64,000 nt of DNA from Centropus unirufus (GCA_013397695.1 VYZI01000086.1:64298-128297); one strand, 5' to 3'. Shown: positions 1 to 15,100, numbered from the stretch's first letter. Notes: generated from the sequence alone by a model not told the origin. Numbers and translations: made by a program.

Positions 1-85
1 ACACTGAATCAAACTGTGAAGTATTTCACACTCTAAAGTGTACATTGACTATAAAATTTAAATGCCTTCAATTTTCATGTTCCAG
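1..85 (+). other. OTC: 3' end of OTC intron 2
   Basis: AT-rich intronic sequence ending in the acceptor TTTTCATGTTCCAG, with AG at 84-85 directly before the Tyr-73 codon of exon 3. Nothing else is seen here. Confidence 0.9.
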
Positions 86-167
86 TATTTGCCATTGATG
101 CAAGGAAAATCTTTGGCCATGATTTTTGAGAAGAGAAGCACAAGAACAAGATTATCTGCGGAAACTG
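86..167 (+). CDS. OTC: OTC exon 3 (82 bp)
   Basis: Encodes human residues 73-99 plus the first base of Gly-100. It carries the carbamoyl-phosphate binding segment: Lys-88 in FEKRSTRTR, then Ser-Thr-Arg-Thr-Arg (90-94), all unchanged. Only three substitutions from human are seen (Leu to Met in YLPL, Gly to Ala before Met-Ile-Phe, Thr to Ala before Glu-Thr). Acceptor AG is at 84-85 and donor GT at 168-169 (GTAGGT). The exon ends in phase 1. Confidence 0.98.
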
Positions 168-3100
168 GTAGGTCTGAGCAATGTACCATCAGATTTTAAA
201 TGAAATTGTATACTATGAGAAGGTTCTGCATAATTTTGTATTTAGCAATTTCTACTCTGGAGAAACAAGGTTTGGAAGCAAAAATAGGAAAAGAAAGGCA
301 GCAAATTGCATTTCATCTTGCATATTAATGTCACAAGCATGTCACGTTGGTCACTGAAATTTGACCAGATCATTCCAAAACATATCGAAAATGAAATGAT
401 AGGCAGAAGAAAGCATATATGGTCTGAGCTCCTAGTTGTACTGGCAAATTGCACATTTCCTAACATATGTTTTAGTGAACATCACAAATTTAATGCCATG
501 CAAACTTTAAGAAATATTTTTCTAATGTATTATACGCTGCCATTGACACATTTCATAAAACGTGTTTAGGCTGGGAATCATAGCAAAGCCTTGGTATAAA
601 TTGGGGACGGGGGTTGGGAGGGTTGTGTGGAAATTAACATAATTACCTACAGGGGATGACAACTTGCTGGGGACTCCAGGATACTAGCCTAATAAGACAG
701 CAGACTAATAAGAACATTAATCTTTTAGGATGAGGTCCTGCAAACACTGAAACATGTCTTAATTTACATGGTGGTTGTTATGAAGTCAGTGGGACTGCTG
801 AAATAAATCATTCACATGCTTGCATGCTAGCAAGGAAAAACTATGAATTGGTGATGCAGCAAGGAAGGAGAAACTTGCCCTTCTCACATTTAAGTTGACC
901 CAGTATCCCATTAACTTCTCCCTTGTGAAGGGACAGGGAACTTGTTGAGTATTCACATTTCTTAACAAGGTGTAAGGGAAAAGGTGAAAACAATGGAAGG
1001 AAGAAGCAGATATGTTAACTGCAAGCATTTCTGGATTTGCCTTTGCATCCTCTGGCACGATTGCCTGCTGATCCTACTCGTTGTGTAGACTTGTCATTGC
1101 TTTCTGTTTTCACCAGGTAAGCAGGATTTATGAACGGGTTTCTTTTGTGCATGCCCTCCCTGTGAAGACCACTTTTTAATACTGGAATTTTTAGCCCAGT
1201 TTCTAGTTGTCTGCCATGCTGGCATGTGGGCAGGTAATGGTGAATTCTCTGAATCTGTTTATCCTTGGTGCTTCTGCATTCAGAGGGAAGCATTGTTTAG
1301 TCCCTGGCTTTTGAAAGCTTGTGGAAGGGGGGAGCTCCGGAAAGTTCAAATGAATTCACTTAAAGATGGCAATCAATGCATGTAAACTCATCCTAGAGGC
1401 ATTAAGCTCCAATGAAATAAAGCCCTTTTATTTCTGAGTGAGAGCTCTCACAAGGGAGTTTAATGCAGTTTAACTTGTGTGCATTAACTTCACACCTTCA
1501 GTTAATTGGTCTTAAATCTCCTAAGCCTACGACTTTGTTTCAAAGGCAGATGCAAGTTTTTTCTGTCCATGGAAACTCTATACATTTCAGCAATATACGT
1601 GACTTCTCCCTTGGAATGTCTAACTGAAAACAAAGGTGAGGTCACATGCGTTCCTTTTAGCTAAATAAGCTAATTACCAATTTTCCAGTGGAAGTGGCCA
1701 TTGAAGTGGATAGCAGTGTTTACATATAAAATACCTGAGTCACCTCAAATAGCATTTACTGCAAGTTGCACCTTCAATATCTTGAAAGAGGTCACTTGTG
1801 AGACAAGTTCTAGTGAGGAGATTAATCTAAACAAACTTTGCAACTCTCAGAAATAACTAGGTGAGGATTAATGGGTTTGATTATAAACAGATTGGGACTT
1901 AGAAAACACTCATTACAAAATATGCTCTGTGTAGTATCTAGGAGATTGTTGTCATATATTAACACCATAGAAGTCTTAAGAATTCCTGCTGTTCCTATGC
2001 CCATTAAGAACACCCTTAATGAAAAAGAGATAAACAGAATCACAGAATGGTTGAGGTTTGAAGGGACCTCTGGAGGTCATCTGGTCCAAATCCCCTGGTC
2101 AAGCAGGATCACCTAGAGCCAGTTGCCCATGACCGTGTCCAAAAGGCTTCTGAATAGCTGCAAGGATTGAGACTCCACAGAACCTTCTGGGGCAACCTCT
2201 GCCGGTGCTCAATCATCCCTGCAGTAAAAAATTGTTTCCTCATGTTCAGAAGGAGCCTCCTGTGTTTCAGTTCACACCCCTTACACCACTGCAGAGCATC
2301 CGGTTCCATCCTCCTTGCACTCAGACTTCTTTTATTTATATATATTAGTAAGATTCCTTCTGAACCTTCTCTTCTCCTGACTGTGCAGTCTGAGTTCTTT
2401 CCAGTTCTCCTTATACGAGTGAGGTTCCAATCCCTTAGACATCTTTGTGTCCCTTTGTCAACATGGACATACTGACTCTTTCCAGGGTATCCACATGTTT
2501 CTCTTGCTGAGGAGCCCAGTACAGAGCACACCTGGTATGGCTTCACCAGTATCACCCACTAGCAATATTTTAGTGGAATTACTCCCAGATCACTCCTCCT
2601 ACACAGCAGAGTGAGATGAACATGATGTACGTGTCCAGTCACTGCAATAATTGCATCATTTCCTACATTCTAATATAGTGGGGATGGTACTACACAGAAG
2701 GAACATAGGATCTTTTGGAATGACTAGTATTAGCTTGGCCACATTATAGAGTACTCAGTCTCCACTTAGAGGAGTAGCTTTACAAAACTGCTTATCAGTT
2801 TTTAGGCTTGTACTTCAGGAAAATTTCTGTAACTTCTGCCTAGAAGAGTTCTTTGTTATCAGTCTAAACTGAAAAATACTTCCTGGATTTTAAGTCCTGG
2901 CAGGTAGTGAGGAAACTAATAAATCCAGATGTCTGAAACATAGAAAAAGGATCCTTCCTTTGAGTTTCAGAAGATGGCAATGAATTTCTCTTGGTGATGT
3001 CAGGGCACCTCAATGACTGTATATCGAATATGTGAACTACAGGATTCACTTTGGCCCACTCAGTGCCACAAGGATAGGCGGGAATGGAGATTTAACCTAT

Positions 3101-6100
3101 ATCCATACAACCATCAGCACTTGTGTCCTATGTGAAAGAGTCTGTGTAAGTGACTCAATGGTATGCCACAGCCTGAGGCATAAAACTGTCTGTTTTTGAA
3201 AACTGACAGAAGTGAGAAATATGGACATGAAATAACATTCCATTCTGGCTCTGCAGTATGAACATTTAACACAGTTTGTTGAAGGTACCGGTATTCGTAT
3301 AAACACTTAGCATGTAGCTTTGAACAGATTGTGACAACAAAGAGGATTAGGTCTTCCAGTTTAACACAGCGCTCCAGTCTGTGCTTATTCACTGAGTCAG
3401 TGCCTGCGCGTATTCAAAAGTCATCATTTTTGTCTTTCTACTGGGAGTCTGGACGAGAGAATCTGATGGAAAAAATCTGTCTCTGTAACTATATACAAAT
3501 CTAGAACACAGGGATGCTGTATTTCCAGATGGAAAATTTTGGATGGAAATGTTTCCAGGCCCCACACTGATGGCAAGTTCATGAGCGGAAAGCCTAACAT
3601 ATTAGGACTCTGCTCTGTACACAGACTCCAGATGGTAGCTTCAACTGGGCTGCCTGATGTGTGGCAATTGTGAATAACCAGCCAGATTCCTCTTTTTCTA
3701 CCTGGGCATCATTTATGGAAAATAGAACATGTCCATGGGAACCTGACTCCACTGTGAAACATCTACCAAAGTCTATGCATTTAGAAGCCTAAAATGCAGA
3801 GCTGTTGTATTGCGTGGAACTTGCAGAGATAAACTACTGGCAAAGTTGTATAACTTTAGAAAAATCCACAAAGATGAACAGGAAAAGTTACTATAAATGA
3901 CATTTCATCTGGGAGGTCTTGATTTAAAAACTTGCATTGAATAGATGGACTGTCGTTCTAGGCAACAGTTCACATATGCATTCCCACAAATGCAGTGTTT
4001 GTGTCTGAACTGGAGAGAGGAGGTGAAATTGTTTGAAGAAGGCTAAATATTTTACCTGTCTTAATAAAAAAATGCCACTGAATAACCAAGGAAGAAGGGC
4101 AAAGAAGCCAACAAGTGTATAGTGTTTTTCTAAAAGTAAAAAGTAATAGAAGAATAAATGGGGCTTCATTCTTAAAAATTTGCTGTGTATGACTCTAATC
4201 TTGTTGACATTTGGAGCAATCTTTAATGATGGCAAATGGAAAGTAAACATCAGGCCCATTCGATGAAATGAGTATACACTGGCTGGACAGAGTAGAGATT
4301 TGCACTTCAGGTAGGGTCTGGAACATTGTTATTTTTAATCTGACTTTTAAAGAAATCAATGTAGTCAAAAGGCAATGATTTAACAGTATTATTTTTATCT
4401 ATTGCATTTTAAAGTCTGAGACTGGCTGAACTGATGTAAAGTGGAAGACCTCTCTTCAACCCTACTTTCCACATGGGATGAAAGAAAATAAGGGCTGCTC
4501 TGTGCTAGGGGCCCAGCTGTGTGGCCCAGTCCTGCCGCCTGAACCTAGTGGCTTGGTTTTATTTGTGAAAGGCTTCAGTGTTCACTCCTGATTTAATCTT
4601 TTTTTTGAAGAGGAGCTGTGGGATCAGTTTATTAATCTTCCACAGGCCTGTACAAACATGATGTTGAAACTGCAGTCCTGGCGATGTCTGCAGTGCCATC
4701 TAATGGCTACAACCAACCTAAGCATTTTAACATTTTTTCTTTTTTCTATTTTTTTACTTATTATTATTCTTTCCTTCGCCTCTCCATTTTTTTAACACCA
4801 CGACATTTCTTGACACCTCCATGAGATCATAGTTTGGTAGAGAACAGGGGACTCTCCTCCTCTCTGTTTTATGCAGTTTTTCTCATCCTGGCGATAGAAG
4901 TAAGGTAGACTTCCTTTCTAGAGTTTTGTCACAATAGAAGTGTCATTCCCTGGCAGTGTAGTCTTGACAAGATTGGTTTGTCCACACTTAGACTCTGGAA
5001 ATTTGCTTCATCGTGTATTTTAGTGGCAGGGCAAGATGTCCCTGACAATTCCTCTACTAGAAGGGAGTTGTTCTTATGCAGGAAATCTTCCCCAGAGCAC
5101 AGAAAATACCTTGCAGGTCTACGTGCAGCCCTGTTTGAATCCTGCACTTTGTACATCTGCAGTTGTCGGACCTTGTGCCTTGCGCAAAGCTTATGCAAAA
5201 CCAATTGTGGATAGTTCACCAAACTCCTCAGGCCCCATGTTCCCAATATGTGGCCACAAGGGACTTTACACTGAGATTTAGTGAAGCGAGGCTTTAAGCT
5301 AAAACCAGGCAAAGACAGGAAGATACAAGTGTTGGCAAAAATACCCTGTTTTCTTCCCTGTCTGTGTCAGCTCATTGCCTGTGGGAGCTTTCTAGTGGTG
5401 TTGCAACAGAAATAGGGCAGGGCAGAACCTGAGAGCTGCCCCTAGCATGTGTTTTGCCTGTATCCGAAGTACTGCCCAGACAGTTTTTAAGTTCTCCAAA
5501 ATGTTTTATATTCTTAAATGATGTTCAGGTCTTTCCATGATTTCCTGCTCAGAAATGGATTTCATTCTTCCGACCAAATTCATCCAGTTCCTTTTCCTGC
5601 CATGCAAGCTCCTAACTAATGCAGGGTGGAGGGATGCTGAGTGCTGATCTCAGTGCCTGAGATCTTTCCTTCTCTCTGTCACAGTATGATTTTTAAGGTA
5701 CTTGGTCACTTATGATCCAGCTCAAGTTTTTTATAGCATATGAGGAAACTTAGGGTTTTCTGAGTGACTATACATGAAGCTTCTTGTGAGTATGTGGAGT
5801 TACACTTATAGACTCAGATGGTCCTTCTAGGATGCTAAGTCCCTTGAGGCAGAAATTGAACATGATGAATGGACTACCTAGCTCTTAACAGGGAGCCACA
5901 GAGATGCTTTTGCCATATGTAGCTTTGCAGTTTGAATGACTGTTCCAGTGAACACAGATTACATCTCTTGCCTAAGGATTTTGTCAAAGCATCACTTTTA
6001 AGTAGTTTTATTCCAAAATACTTATTTATGTTTTGTGTGGCAGACTTCAGACTTCAAGTGTTTGAAACATTTAGATGCCCTGCTGAGTTTTTTACCTATA

Positions 6101-9100
6101 TTGCTGTAAATACCTTTAACATGAAGAAGATATTGAATCTTGGCTGTGAATATGAGGTTCTGGTGTTTAATTTCTTTTTTTATTTGTCCTCACTGTAGGC
6201 TTTGCTCTCCTTGGAGGACATCCTTCCTTCCTTACAACTCAAGATATACATCTGGGCACTAATGAGAGTCTCACAGACACAGCAAGGTTGGCAAAATGTC
6301 ACTTGATTGATCACTATGTATTTGGTAGTTGATTAGACTGGAATCTGTCTTAAAGAATTTAGAAAGCTAATATATTCTTTCTGAAAAATGTCAGAAAGTA
6401 TTCCCAATTTCTTAAAAACAGATCAGCTCACAGAATCTGTAGTTCAATATACTATCATTCCATCCACTCTAGCCCTCCAAAACATTTCACAATAAGAAAT
6501 ATTCTTATGAAAGTTGGCAGATAGAATGTTAACAAGAGTGACAGTCACACAACAGAAACAATTTATGAACCTCAGTTGTATAGATCCACTGATAACAGCA
6601 CATCTATTCAAACAAAACTAAAAACTTCTGGTTTTGTTTCTCCTCATGGAACTAGAAGTATAGCTGTCTGGCAAATCAAAAAGCAAAATAAAAAAGCAGA
6701 CTTTTTTATTCCTGTTCAGCCAGTGCTGGTGAGCTTTAGCCTAACTGCAGTGACAGCAGGTCACTCTGATCCCCTTATTTCAGCAGTATCAACATTTTGC
6801 AGCCAGTTTCTGGTGTCATGTGCCTTCCTTCACAGCTGCACCCACTCTCAGGACTGCTGTGGAGGCTGTGCTATGGCACGGTTCTCTTACTGGCGCCTTT
6901 TGGAGATCTTAATGATGTCCAGTCCTACATGCATGCAGGGATAGGTAGCTAGCAGCTTATCCCCATTTCCATAGCAAGGAAGAACTGAGCTCGAGGTTTT
7001 TCTCCAGTGGATGCTTTCAGATGTTGCAGAAAGTTGTTAGAACATGAGATTGTCTTTTGCAGGTGCTCTTGCTGTTTTTCAAAGTACTTCATGTGTTAAA
7101 GACTCATCCACCCTCAGTATTGTGCCAGTTTCTGGGCAGCCCTTTTGCAGCCTCAGGTCAATTCAGTCAGGCTCAGATGTGGGAAGGTCAGTAGTGGCTG
7201 AAATGTCCTCTTTGTTCTGGTGCAAGACATGCAGTTCCAAGCTCATTGGGCTCAATTTAAAATATGCAATCAACCAGCAGAGGTTCCATTGCCTCTGCTG
7301 TACATTCAGTCAGTGGAAGAGGCTGTTTAAGAAATACATTGTTGTTCTCTGTGATAAAATTCAAAGAAAATGTAGGAAAAAGACTAAGCATTTGAACATT
7401 TTAAATCTTCCTTTCTTACTTTTAACTACCAAAGTGGAAGACATATGGGTGTTGATAGTGGAAAGTAAAAATGTTAGTCTTTTGAGCTTTGAGAGTACTT
7501 ATCTCTCCCTCCCTGTTTGATACCGAACTCTGACAGTGTCAAAGTAAGCTGCAATTATAGTGTTCAGATTTTTCAGCAAAAGTGTGCCCCACTGCCTTGC
7601 TTTAGTAACTGCAAGTTCAAAATTTGTGAAAGCCCCATGTGTCTCCTGCTCTCATTAGGAGAATTATTATTGACTTTGCATAATCAAGCCTGAGCAGTTT
7701 ACCTGAAAGAACAACCTGAGAAGTGTTAATTCCTTGGCATTTCTTGTGAATGAAAGATAACATGTCTCATTCAGTTAATATAAGGACACAAAAACCCCAT
7801 GCCTGTAGTAGACCCTAAGGGTATTTCAAGTATTTATAGCCACCTGCCTAGGACTCCAGAGGCCATAGAAGTACTTGAGATTCAGACGTAAAGCAGAAGC
7901 TGCACAGACCTATGAAAGTACCAGGTTTGCTTAGAATTGCTGCGGGTAGGGATTGAAAGCATTTCTGCTGTGAACATATTTTTAGTTTCTTATTACCTGC
8001 TAGTAATACAGTTTTACATGCTTCACGAGTCATTTACATTTACGCTGACACAGTAGCAAAAAGTTATGACCTATTAAGGAGCTCTAATCCTTTCAGTGCT
8101 GTTTAGCGCGTCTGATATATTTCCTTTCATGAAATCCAAGCAATGTGCCTGTTCTTCCCACTGTAGAGCAGTTCCACTGTGCACCACCATAGCTCAGTGG
8201 GTGTAAGGTTCAGTGACAGCACTAAAGAACTCATAGGGTGACCTTACTAGCCCACTGGCATAATAAGGGAATAAAATTCTCCATCTAGGGGAAATGAGTT
8301 TACTTCTCACAGCTTACTGAGAGCACATCCACCATATGCCCCTGGTAGACTTTGAATGACAATGAAGAAGTCTTCTCAGAAATTAAAATCTTTTGACTGA
8401 AGAGATACTTTCAAAACAAAACCAAAACTAGCCTGCATAGCAATATTCTGCCCAAAATATATGCAAACGCTCCATTTTAAAATTCAGAGATCAGCCACAC
8501 CAAAAACTTTTATTTGTGTTTAATTTTTGATTTCTCAGAGGAGACACTGTGGCAAAAAAAAAAATAAAAAAAAAATCAGCTTTTCTCTGAAGAAATAAAA
8601 ATTACTTTGAAAAGCGATAGATACAGCATTCCAATACACTCAAACAGTTCCAAGATCTGGGATTTTGAAGCTTATAGCTCACAGTCTTGCAAAAAAAATG
8701 TAAAGAAAAAAAGAGCTTGTAGGTGGTGATAACATAGGAATCTTAAATTAAATGCCACCTGATGAGCCTGTGCTTACTGCCTCTCACCTTTCCAAACTTC
8801 ACCTTTACTTAAGACTCTTATCTAGCCAGGGCTTTTTTCCTATGCAACCCCAGCCTTAGATAGTTTCCTTGAAATCAATTTGATTATAGGAGTCTTCATC
8901 TCCTCAGATAAGTTCTATTTTTTTTCCTGAGTTTAATTTGCTTAATTCACAAAGAATAAGCCCAGTTTCCATCTGGGTTTCCTACTATAAGATATGACAT
9001 CTAAAAATGCTGGCAGAATGACTTTCTGATATCTTGCTGGTAAGTATCTCGTGAATCTAGTATCTACTTTCAACATATTAAGGAAGAAAAGCCAGTAGTT

Positions 9101-12100
9101 TTTACTCTCTGGTAACTGATTATAACTGAAACTCCTCTAATGGCTTACCCTATAGAAGAACCACATTCTTTGAATTCTTTATCAGTTGTGTCAAGTAGGA
9201 ATCAGCTGTCCTGATGTCCTAAAAAAAAGTCTAAGAAAAACGGGCCATTTCCCAGTGTGACTGCCTCTTTTCTTTGACTGGTGGGGCTGGCTGTATGTTG
9301 CTTAGAGTGAACACCTGTTAAATGGCAAACAAAAGGGACTGTGCTTCCCATCCTTAGTTCAAAATAGCAGAGGTTTTCCACAGTCACATGCTTCAAGGGT
9401 GAGCAAACCTGCACGAAGAAAAAGAAACTCATGAGCTAAGAAGAAATAATGACACAAACAACAACTGTTCTAATATTTCGTAAGCAGCAAATACCTCGTT
9501 CAGTCCCTCATTTTCACTTGTAGCTGCTATCGTCTTTGTTTTCTCAGAGCACTCTCCAGGGAATCTTGGAACATTTTATAAAAGTTTTACTTGTGTGAGG
9601 AATGTCTGGTGTCAGTCGAAAATATTTATTACTGACCTCATCAGGAGATTTGTCTGTGTAAAGGCTAAACTACCAACAGCCTTATTTCCACAAGAGGAGA
9701 TACCAGAATTCTTCACGGCTAATTAGGAAGATGGATACAGTGAGGATTTTTCATACTCTTCTGTTCAGTCTCTTCCTTGTTTTGTTTTAAGGCCCTATTA
9801 GAGATAACATGAAAACACACGGAATGTTACTTCAAAGTCAGGCTTCAGGGCCTGATTAGAACACAGAAATGCAGAGCTCCAATCCATATTTAATTTATCT
9901 AAAGAATTCGGAGCATAACAAGTATACTATGCTAATCCACTATGCTAATCTCTGAGGCTTCCACACTGGCAAATGAAGTTAAGGCCAGAGTGGTAGAGTG
10001 ACTCCTGCATTCCCCTATTCTTCAGGCATTACTTTAACACTGACACCAGGTATGCCAATGCACAGATGGGTAGGTAGGAGACAGAACAAGCTGGTGCTGT
10101 TGGCCTCCGGTTTTTGTGTTCATAAAGATCAGTTAATAATTGTCGTAATCTAAAACAGGTCTCTATTCCTAATCCTCACAAAAGTCAGGCTACCATACAG
10201 AGACACTGTAATATCCAGACAATGCTACCTTTGTTCTTTGCTAAAAGACTCAAGGAATCTTATACCTTATCTCTTCTAAAGTTAACAAATTCTTAAAATG
10301 TTAGTGTCACAAAATCTCTTATCTTAGTTCAAATATCTTAACATTTATTGATGTTACTTCTGTAGCTACTATCAAATGCTAAAGAAAAAAAATGAAATAA
10401 GGAAGCAGTTTTCATTTACTTACTACAGATTGTTAATAAGTAAAACTGCTTACTTATTAGCAGCTTGTTAAATGTCTGCATTTAAGTGTGTTATGCAGTC
10501 ATGATAAATTATTCAGAGTTGAAAAAAATGATTAATTACCACTTCTCATTAATATTTACATGTTGCACACTGAAGAGTGCAACAGGGATATATTTGTTAT
10601 GTTTGACTTGAGTATTTTCTGCCATCCTCTAGGGTGCTGTCCAGCATGACAAATGCAATCTTGGCTCGAGTTTATAAGCATAACGATCTGGACCTAATGG
10701 CGAAAGAAGCCACGATCCCAATAATCAATGGATTATCTGATTTATACCATCCTCTCCAGATTTTAGCTGATTACTTAACTCTTCAGGTAACAATAGAATT
10801 CCCATCTAATAAAAATTTTATTTTTGCTAAGTCTTGGTCTTGCTAAGTATATGCAGAAGTCAGGTGCAAAATCATTTATTTCTAGGTTTTTTTAAGTGGG
10901 AATTACATGGTACTTGTTATTTAAAGAGATCTTCATCCAGCAATATAATTAAGGACCTGTTTAATTTAAAACAATTACTTAGTCCTATTAGCTGTAATGG
11001 GACTGAAGTTAAGCATAAAATTAAGTACTTCATTGGAATTAGATTGCAATTCAAAAAATGTGCAAGGGTTTTCACATATTAAGATAGAGATGAGATATTG
11101 GCTCAACCAAAGCCAATGGGAGTTTTTCCACTGACTTAAAGAAACCTCCATAGTTCACTCTTGAGTTTTTCCTAACCTGTTTAGGAGGAATAACTACGGA
11201 GATATTAGGAAATCGGTTGAATAAATTTGTTTTGAAAAGCCAGTTAATGCTACCAATGCAAATGTCTAGTGTTCCAGCACTGAAGTCTATTTAAACTTTG
11301 CTCACATCAAAGAAGAGTTAAAAATGATCATAGCTTGTAGTTTAATCTAATGGAATAGTTGATTTCACAGCATGATAATGTTTTACACATAGAACACCAG
11401 ATGTTTTTCTGTGAACGGAAGGACTATGCTGTTTTACAATCAGCTGAGGAACTAGCTTATAAAAGACCTTATTATACTGCAGTGCAGGTTGACAGCTATG
11501 ATGAACTCCTTTGACCTTGTTTACTTTCTGAATGAATAAAATATCACATTGCTTGAAAACGGGAGGAGGGAATAATTTCTTGATTAATTCAACTGTGCTT
11601 CTCAACTGTCAAAGACTGCTATGGAACATTCAGTATGTGGAAAAGGACTAATAAGAGTAATATTAAATTATTCACGCCTTAATTTTTAAACAGTGAAAGA
11701 TTCATATGTTTAGTGAAAACTACTTTTTCCTTACTTTGATTAGTGTGTTTTGTAAAATTTTCGATACTTGAAGGGAAGAGACCAGCAAAAATTGGTGAAC
11801 TTGAGACCAAAAGGTTTCACCTACCTCAGGGTAAGGTACTCTTGGGAGATTAAATTGAGCCAGCCTCAACGAGCCCTGATTACATAAGACAGTAAGTTTT
11901 TATGAATGTCATCAATCATTAAATGTCATAATTTCATTTAAACACTATGTGCAGTTGTGCATAAGGGAATCTTATGGCTGTTTCTTGTAGGAGATTCTAT
12001 CTTGCCAACACTTTAGTGTTTAGCATTTTATCACTTGTGAACGACAGGCTTCAGGAATAATCTGTGACTCATAGTCCACACAACTATTGATATCTCTGCC

Positions 12101-15100
12101 CCTAACCCTGGTCTTATCCAGGTCACTGACTACAGCACTGAAGTTCAGAGTTGCCCTGTACTCCGCCTCCAGTCAGTGAAGACAGACTGCTGAGCATCGC
12201 AGTCACCCTCTAGAGATGCATCTCTACTGATCTTAGGGGGAAGCCTATAGAGATCAACAGAACAAGTGCATGCCCTGTCGGTCATCCTCTGCTCCCCTCT
12301 ATGTGTCCTTGTAATAGCGCAGCTATGGTAGGAATTCCAGGGGAACGTAGGACCTCAGGCTGGATTTTTCCTTTGTTTGAACACCTAGGGCAGCAGCAAC
12401 AGCAGGTGGGTATCTTTGTTGTGTATAGCTCTGGGAAGGAAAGCTTTGGAAAGGGTGACTCTGGCCATTTTATATGATAAGGATATAGGACCAAAACAGC
12501 TGGCATTCAAATAAAAGAAACATTTGTCATGGAGAGGTATCATGACTAAGAGAGCCCTTACAGAAATCTCAAGGAATGACTCAGCTTTGGGACATGCAAG
12601 AGAGCTTTTCAAAATTTGCAGCACTTTCCCAGTAATCCTGACAAGCAGAGCACTGTTTCTTCCACCTGCGCCTGTCTCTCCCTGAGTCATTCCAGCATGT
12701 ACTATAGCCCACAGTTTGTTAGGAGGTCTTTTGAGGGCAGCTGGGTGGCTGCCCCGCTTTGCCAAGGGCATGCTGTGCCACTGCTTTCTGACCTGCTTTC
12801 CGTTCTTGCTTTACTAACTGAGAGGGAGAGGGGGCAGAGGGCAGCTCTCAGCAGTGCGCTGCGGGAGTTGGCACTGCCTGCTCTTTCCCTTCCTGGCCTG
12901 CCCGTCTGCTGCCTTTTTTTCCTCTCTGTGCTGTGTGCTGAGGTGGAGAAGACTGGTCTTAGAGCCAGCAGCGTGTAATAAAGCAGCGTATGAATCCCAT
13001 AATGAACTGTACCAGGTCACAGAAGTAGGATTAATACTTGATGAAATGTGAGCCACGGGACCTAGTTGTTACTTACCACAATCAAACATATGGGATTTTC
13101 AGCAGGGCAAATATATGTTATCTGAGTACTGCCTGCAAGAAGAATAATTTAGGAAAGCTGAATAATACTACTGATTCTTTAAATTAGTTAGAAGTTCATA
13201 TATAACATTTGGACTGCTTTCCTGCAATGTAAAAGCAATTTATTTGATTTGTACATACATGCAAACTACAATAGTGGCACAGACTGCTAGCCCTATATTT
13301 AAATGTAAGTAAAGATTTTGCACAGCTTATTTCTCTTTTAAAACAGTCTCTTCTTTATCTATGTAAATATTTTCCTGCCTGGATCTTCTTCTCCCTACTG
13401 TCAGTACATAACCAAAATGTACTTTTTTTTTTCTCTTCTTTTTCCTCCTACTGCATTTGCCAGTAGAGCACTGCATGCACTCTTCATGCTTAGTGCATTT
13501 TTATTCTTCCATTTTCCAAATCCTATTATTTTTCTCATATCCCTTCTTGAAATCTCTTCAAGTATTTTCTTTTCAAGTATTTTCTGAAACTTCCTAATTT
13601 CCTGTTGTTTTCTTTTTTGTCAGAATGTCTTCTTGCTCATAGCTTCCGATTCCCTTTTCCCAGGTGCATTTTAGTGTGGTTATTTTAGTATAGTCTGTTG
13701 AATTCCCCAGCAATGTGGCTGGTTTATTTTCAGGGCTGTCAGTTCCTGTTCTGTATTCAGGGTGTTCTCGTCAGATCACAAAGTGTTCCCCTGTCTTGAA
13801 TTCTGGGGTGAGATTCTTCTGGCCTAGTGCCTTCTTCCTGAGCAACCTGGAGCCCCTCACATGTTTGACATCTAACTTGGCTCTATGCTTTAATACTGTG
13901 GTCAGGATTAATGTTCTATATTATGCCAAGAAGGATATTTTTCTTAGCATATGTATTACCCTTTTTCATAAAATTTGGGTTGAGCTGAGTTTGCTCTTGT
14001 GTTATAACCCACAAGAAATGGTTGTAGACATTCAACCCAATTTTGAGGGTGTTCGTGTGCTGGTACTGCACATACACAGAGCCGCTTTACTTCTCTGCCT
14101 ATGCTGAAGGCATGTAACAGCCACTTGCTGAGTCAACTCGGTGCCTCTCATTCTCCTGGGCAGAAGCTGTGGCTCATGATTTCTGCTCTGCAAAGCCTGG
14201 CTGGGGGGCAGAACCACACACTTTGTATTCCAGGGATGAACTGTGTATTGACATTGATTCAATTGATATTAATGTCACTGGCCAAATCAGCTAACTTGTA
14301 GCTGACTGCAGGATGGCCAGACTGGTAATTAGAGTGGATCCATATGCCACTAGTTTTTCATGTCACTGCTCTGAAGGGAAATTTCTTTTTCAGAAAGAAA
14401 TGGTTGGCATAAGAAATATATCAGTGATTCCTTTTTAGATAGTGTGACAAATTACAGAATCACCCAGCTTAAAGAAGGCTGCCATACATTCTCAACTTCA
14501 CTTTCATGTGTGACCTGGAGATCTCAGATTATTTTAGTTTTGAAACATATCACTGTCATCAACAATCTAGCAACTAGAAATCCCAGCTAAGATCTGGACT
14601 GGTCCTCTAGAATATACTATTTCCAAAACCATGACTAAAACCAAAGTGGGAGTAACAAAGATGACTGGCTCAACGTCTGCTTTTAGCTCAGTTTGAGAGC
14701 TGGTAGATTCAGGTTTGCCCAGTTTTTCATTTACTGGATTGCGTTGTCTCCTAAATGGTTGAAGCTTTGACTAGTCCGCTGCTTTCCATTTGACATATGA
14801 CAGATTATTGATTCACTATTCCAAAGCTTGTTTTAATTGAAGGCTGTTATGACCCTTGTGGTCAAACATTTAATAAGTATATAGTGGTGTCAGAGTTTCA
14901 GACTAGCTGGAAGCAAGTCCTGGCAGAGGCAGACACAAATGTCCTTAATTAGTTAAGCCAGTCTCCTCTAAACATACAACAGTGCTAAATCACTGAGCGT
15001 GACTTGATACAGGATTTGATACAGTGATACGCTGCAACCTTGGATAAGAATAGAATGAAACATTGTAAAAGCAGCATGAAGATGGAAAAATTGACTGTAA

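Larger units (their letters stand above)
6287..10632 (+). other. OTC: OTC intron 4 (4,346 bp)
   Basis: Non-coding. It includes an A-rich tract around 8552-8577, a 13-bp tandem pair at 9926-9951, and open frames such as 7044-7520 that resemble no family I know. The acceptor is CCATCCTCTAG. Confidence 0.88.

Noticed and set aside
2109..2555. 148-codon minus-strand open frame
   Set aside because: Lies wholly in the CR1 3' fragment and does not encode reverse-transcriptase motifs.
7044..7520. 158-codon open frame in OTC intron 4
   Set aside because: No domain, no splice support and no codon pattern suggesting a gene. Ordinary chance frame in an intron.
8190..8201. tRNA A-box-like TAGCTCAGTGGG
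   Set aside because: No B box (GGTTCGAAT-type), anticodon stem or acceptor stem at the right distances, so not a tRNA gene or clear tRNA-derived SINE.
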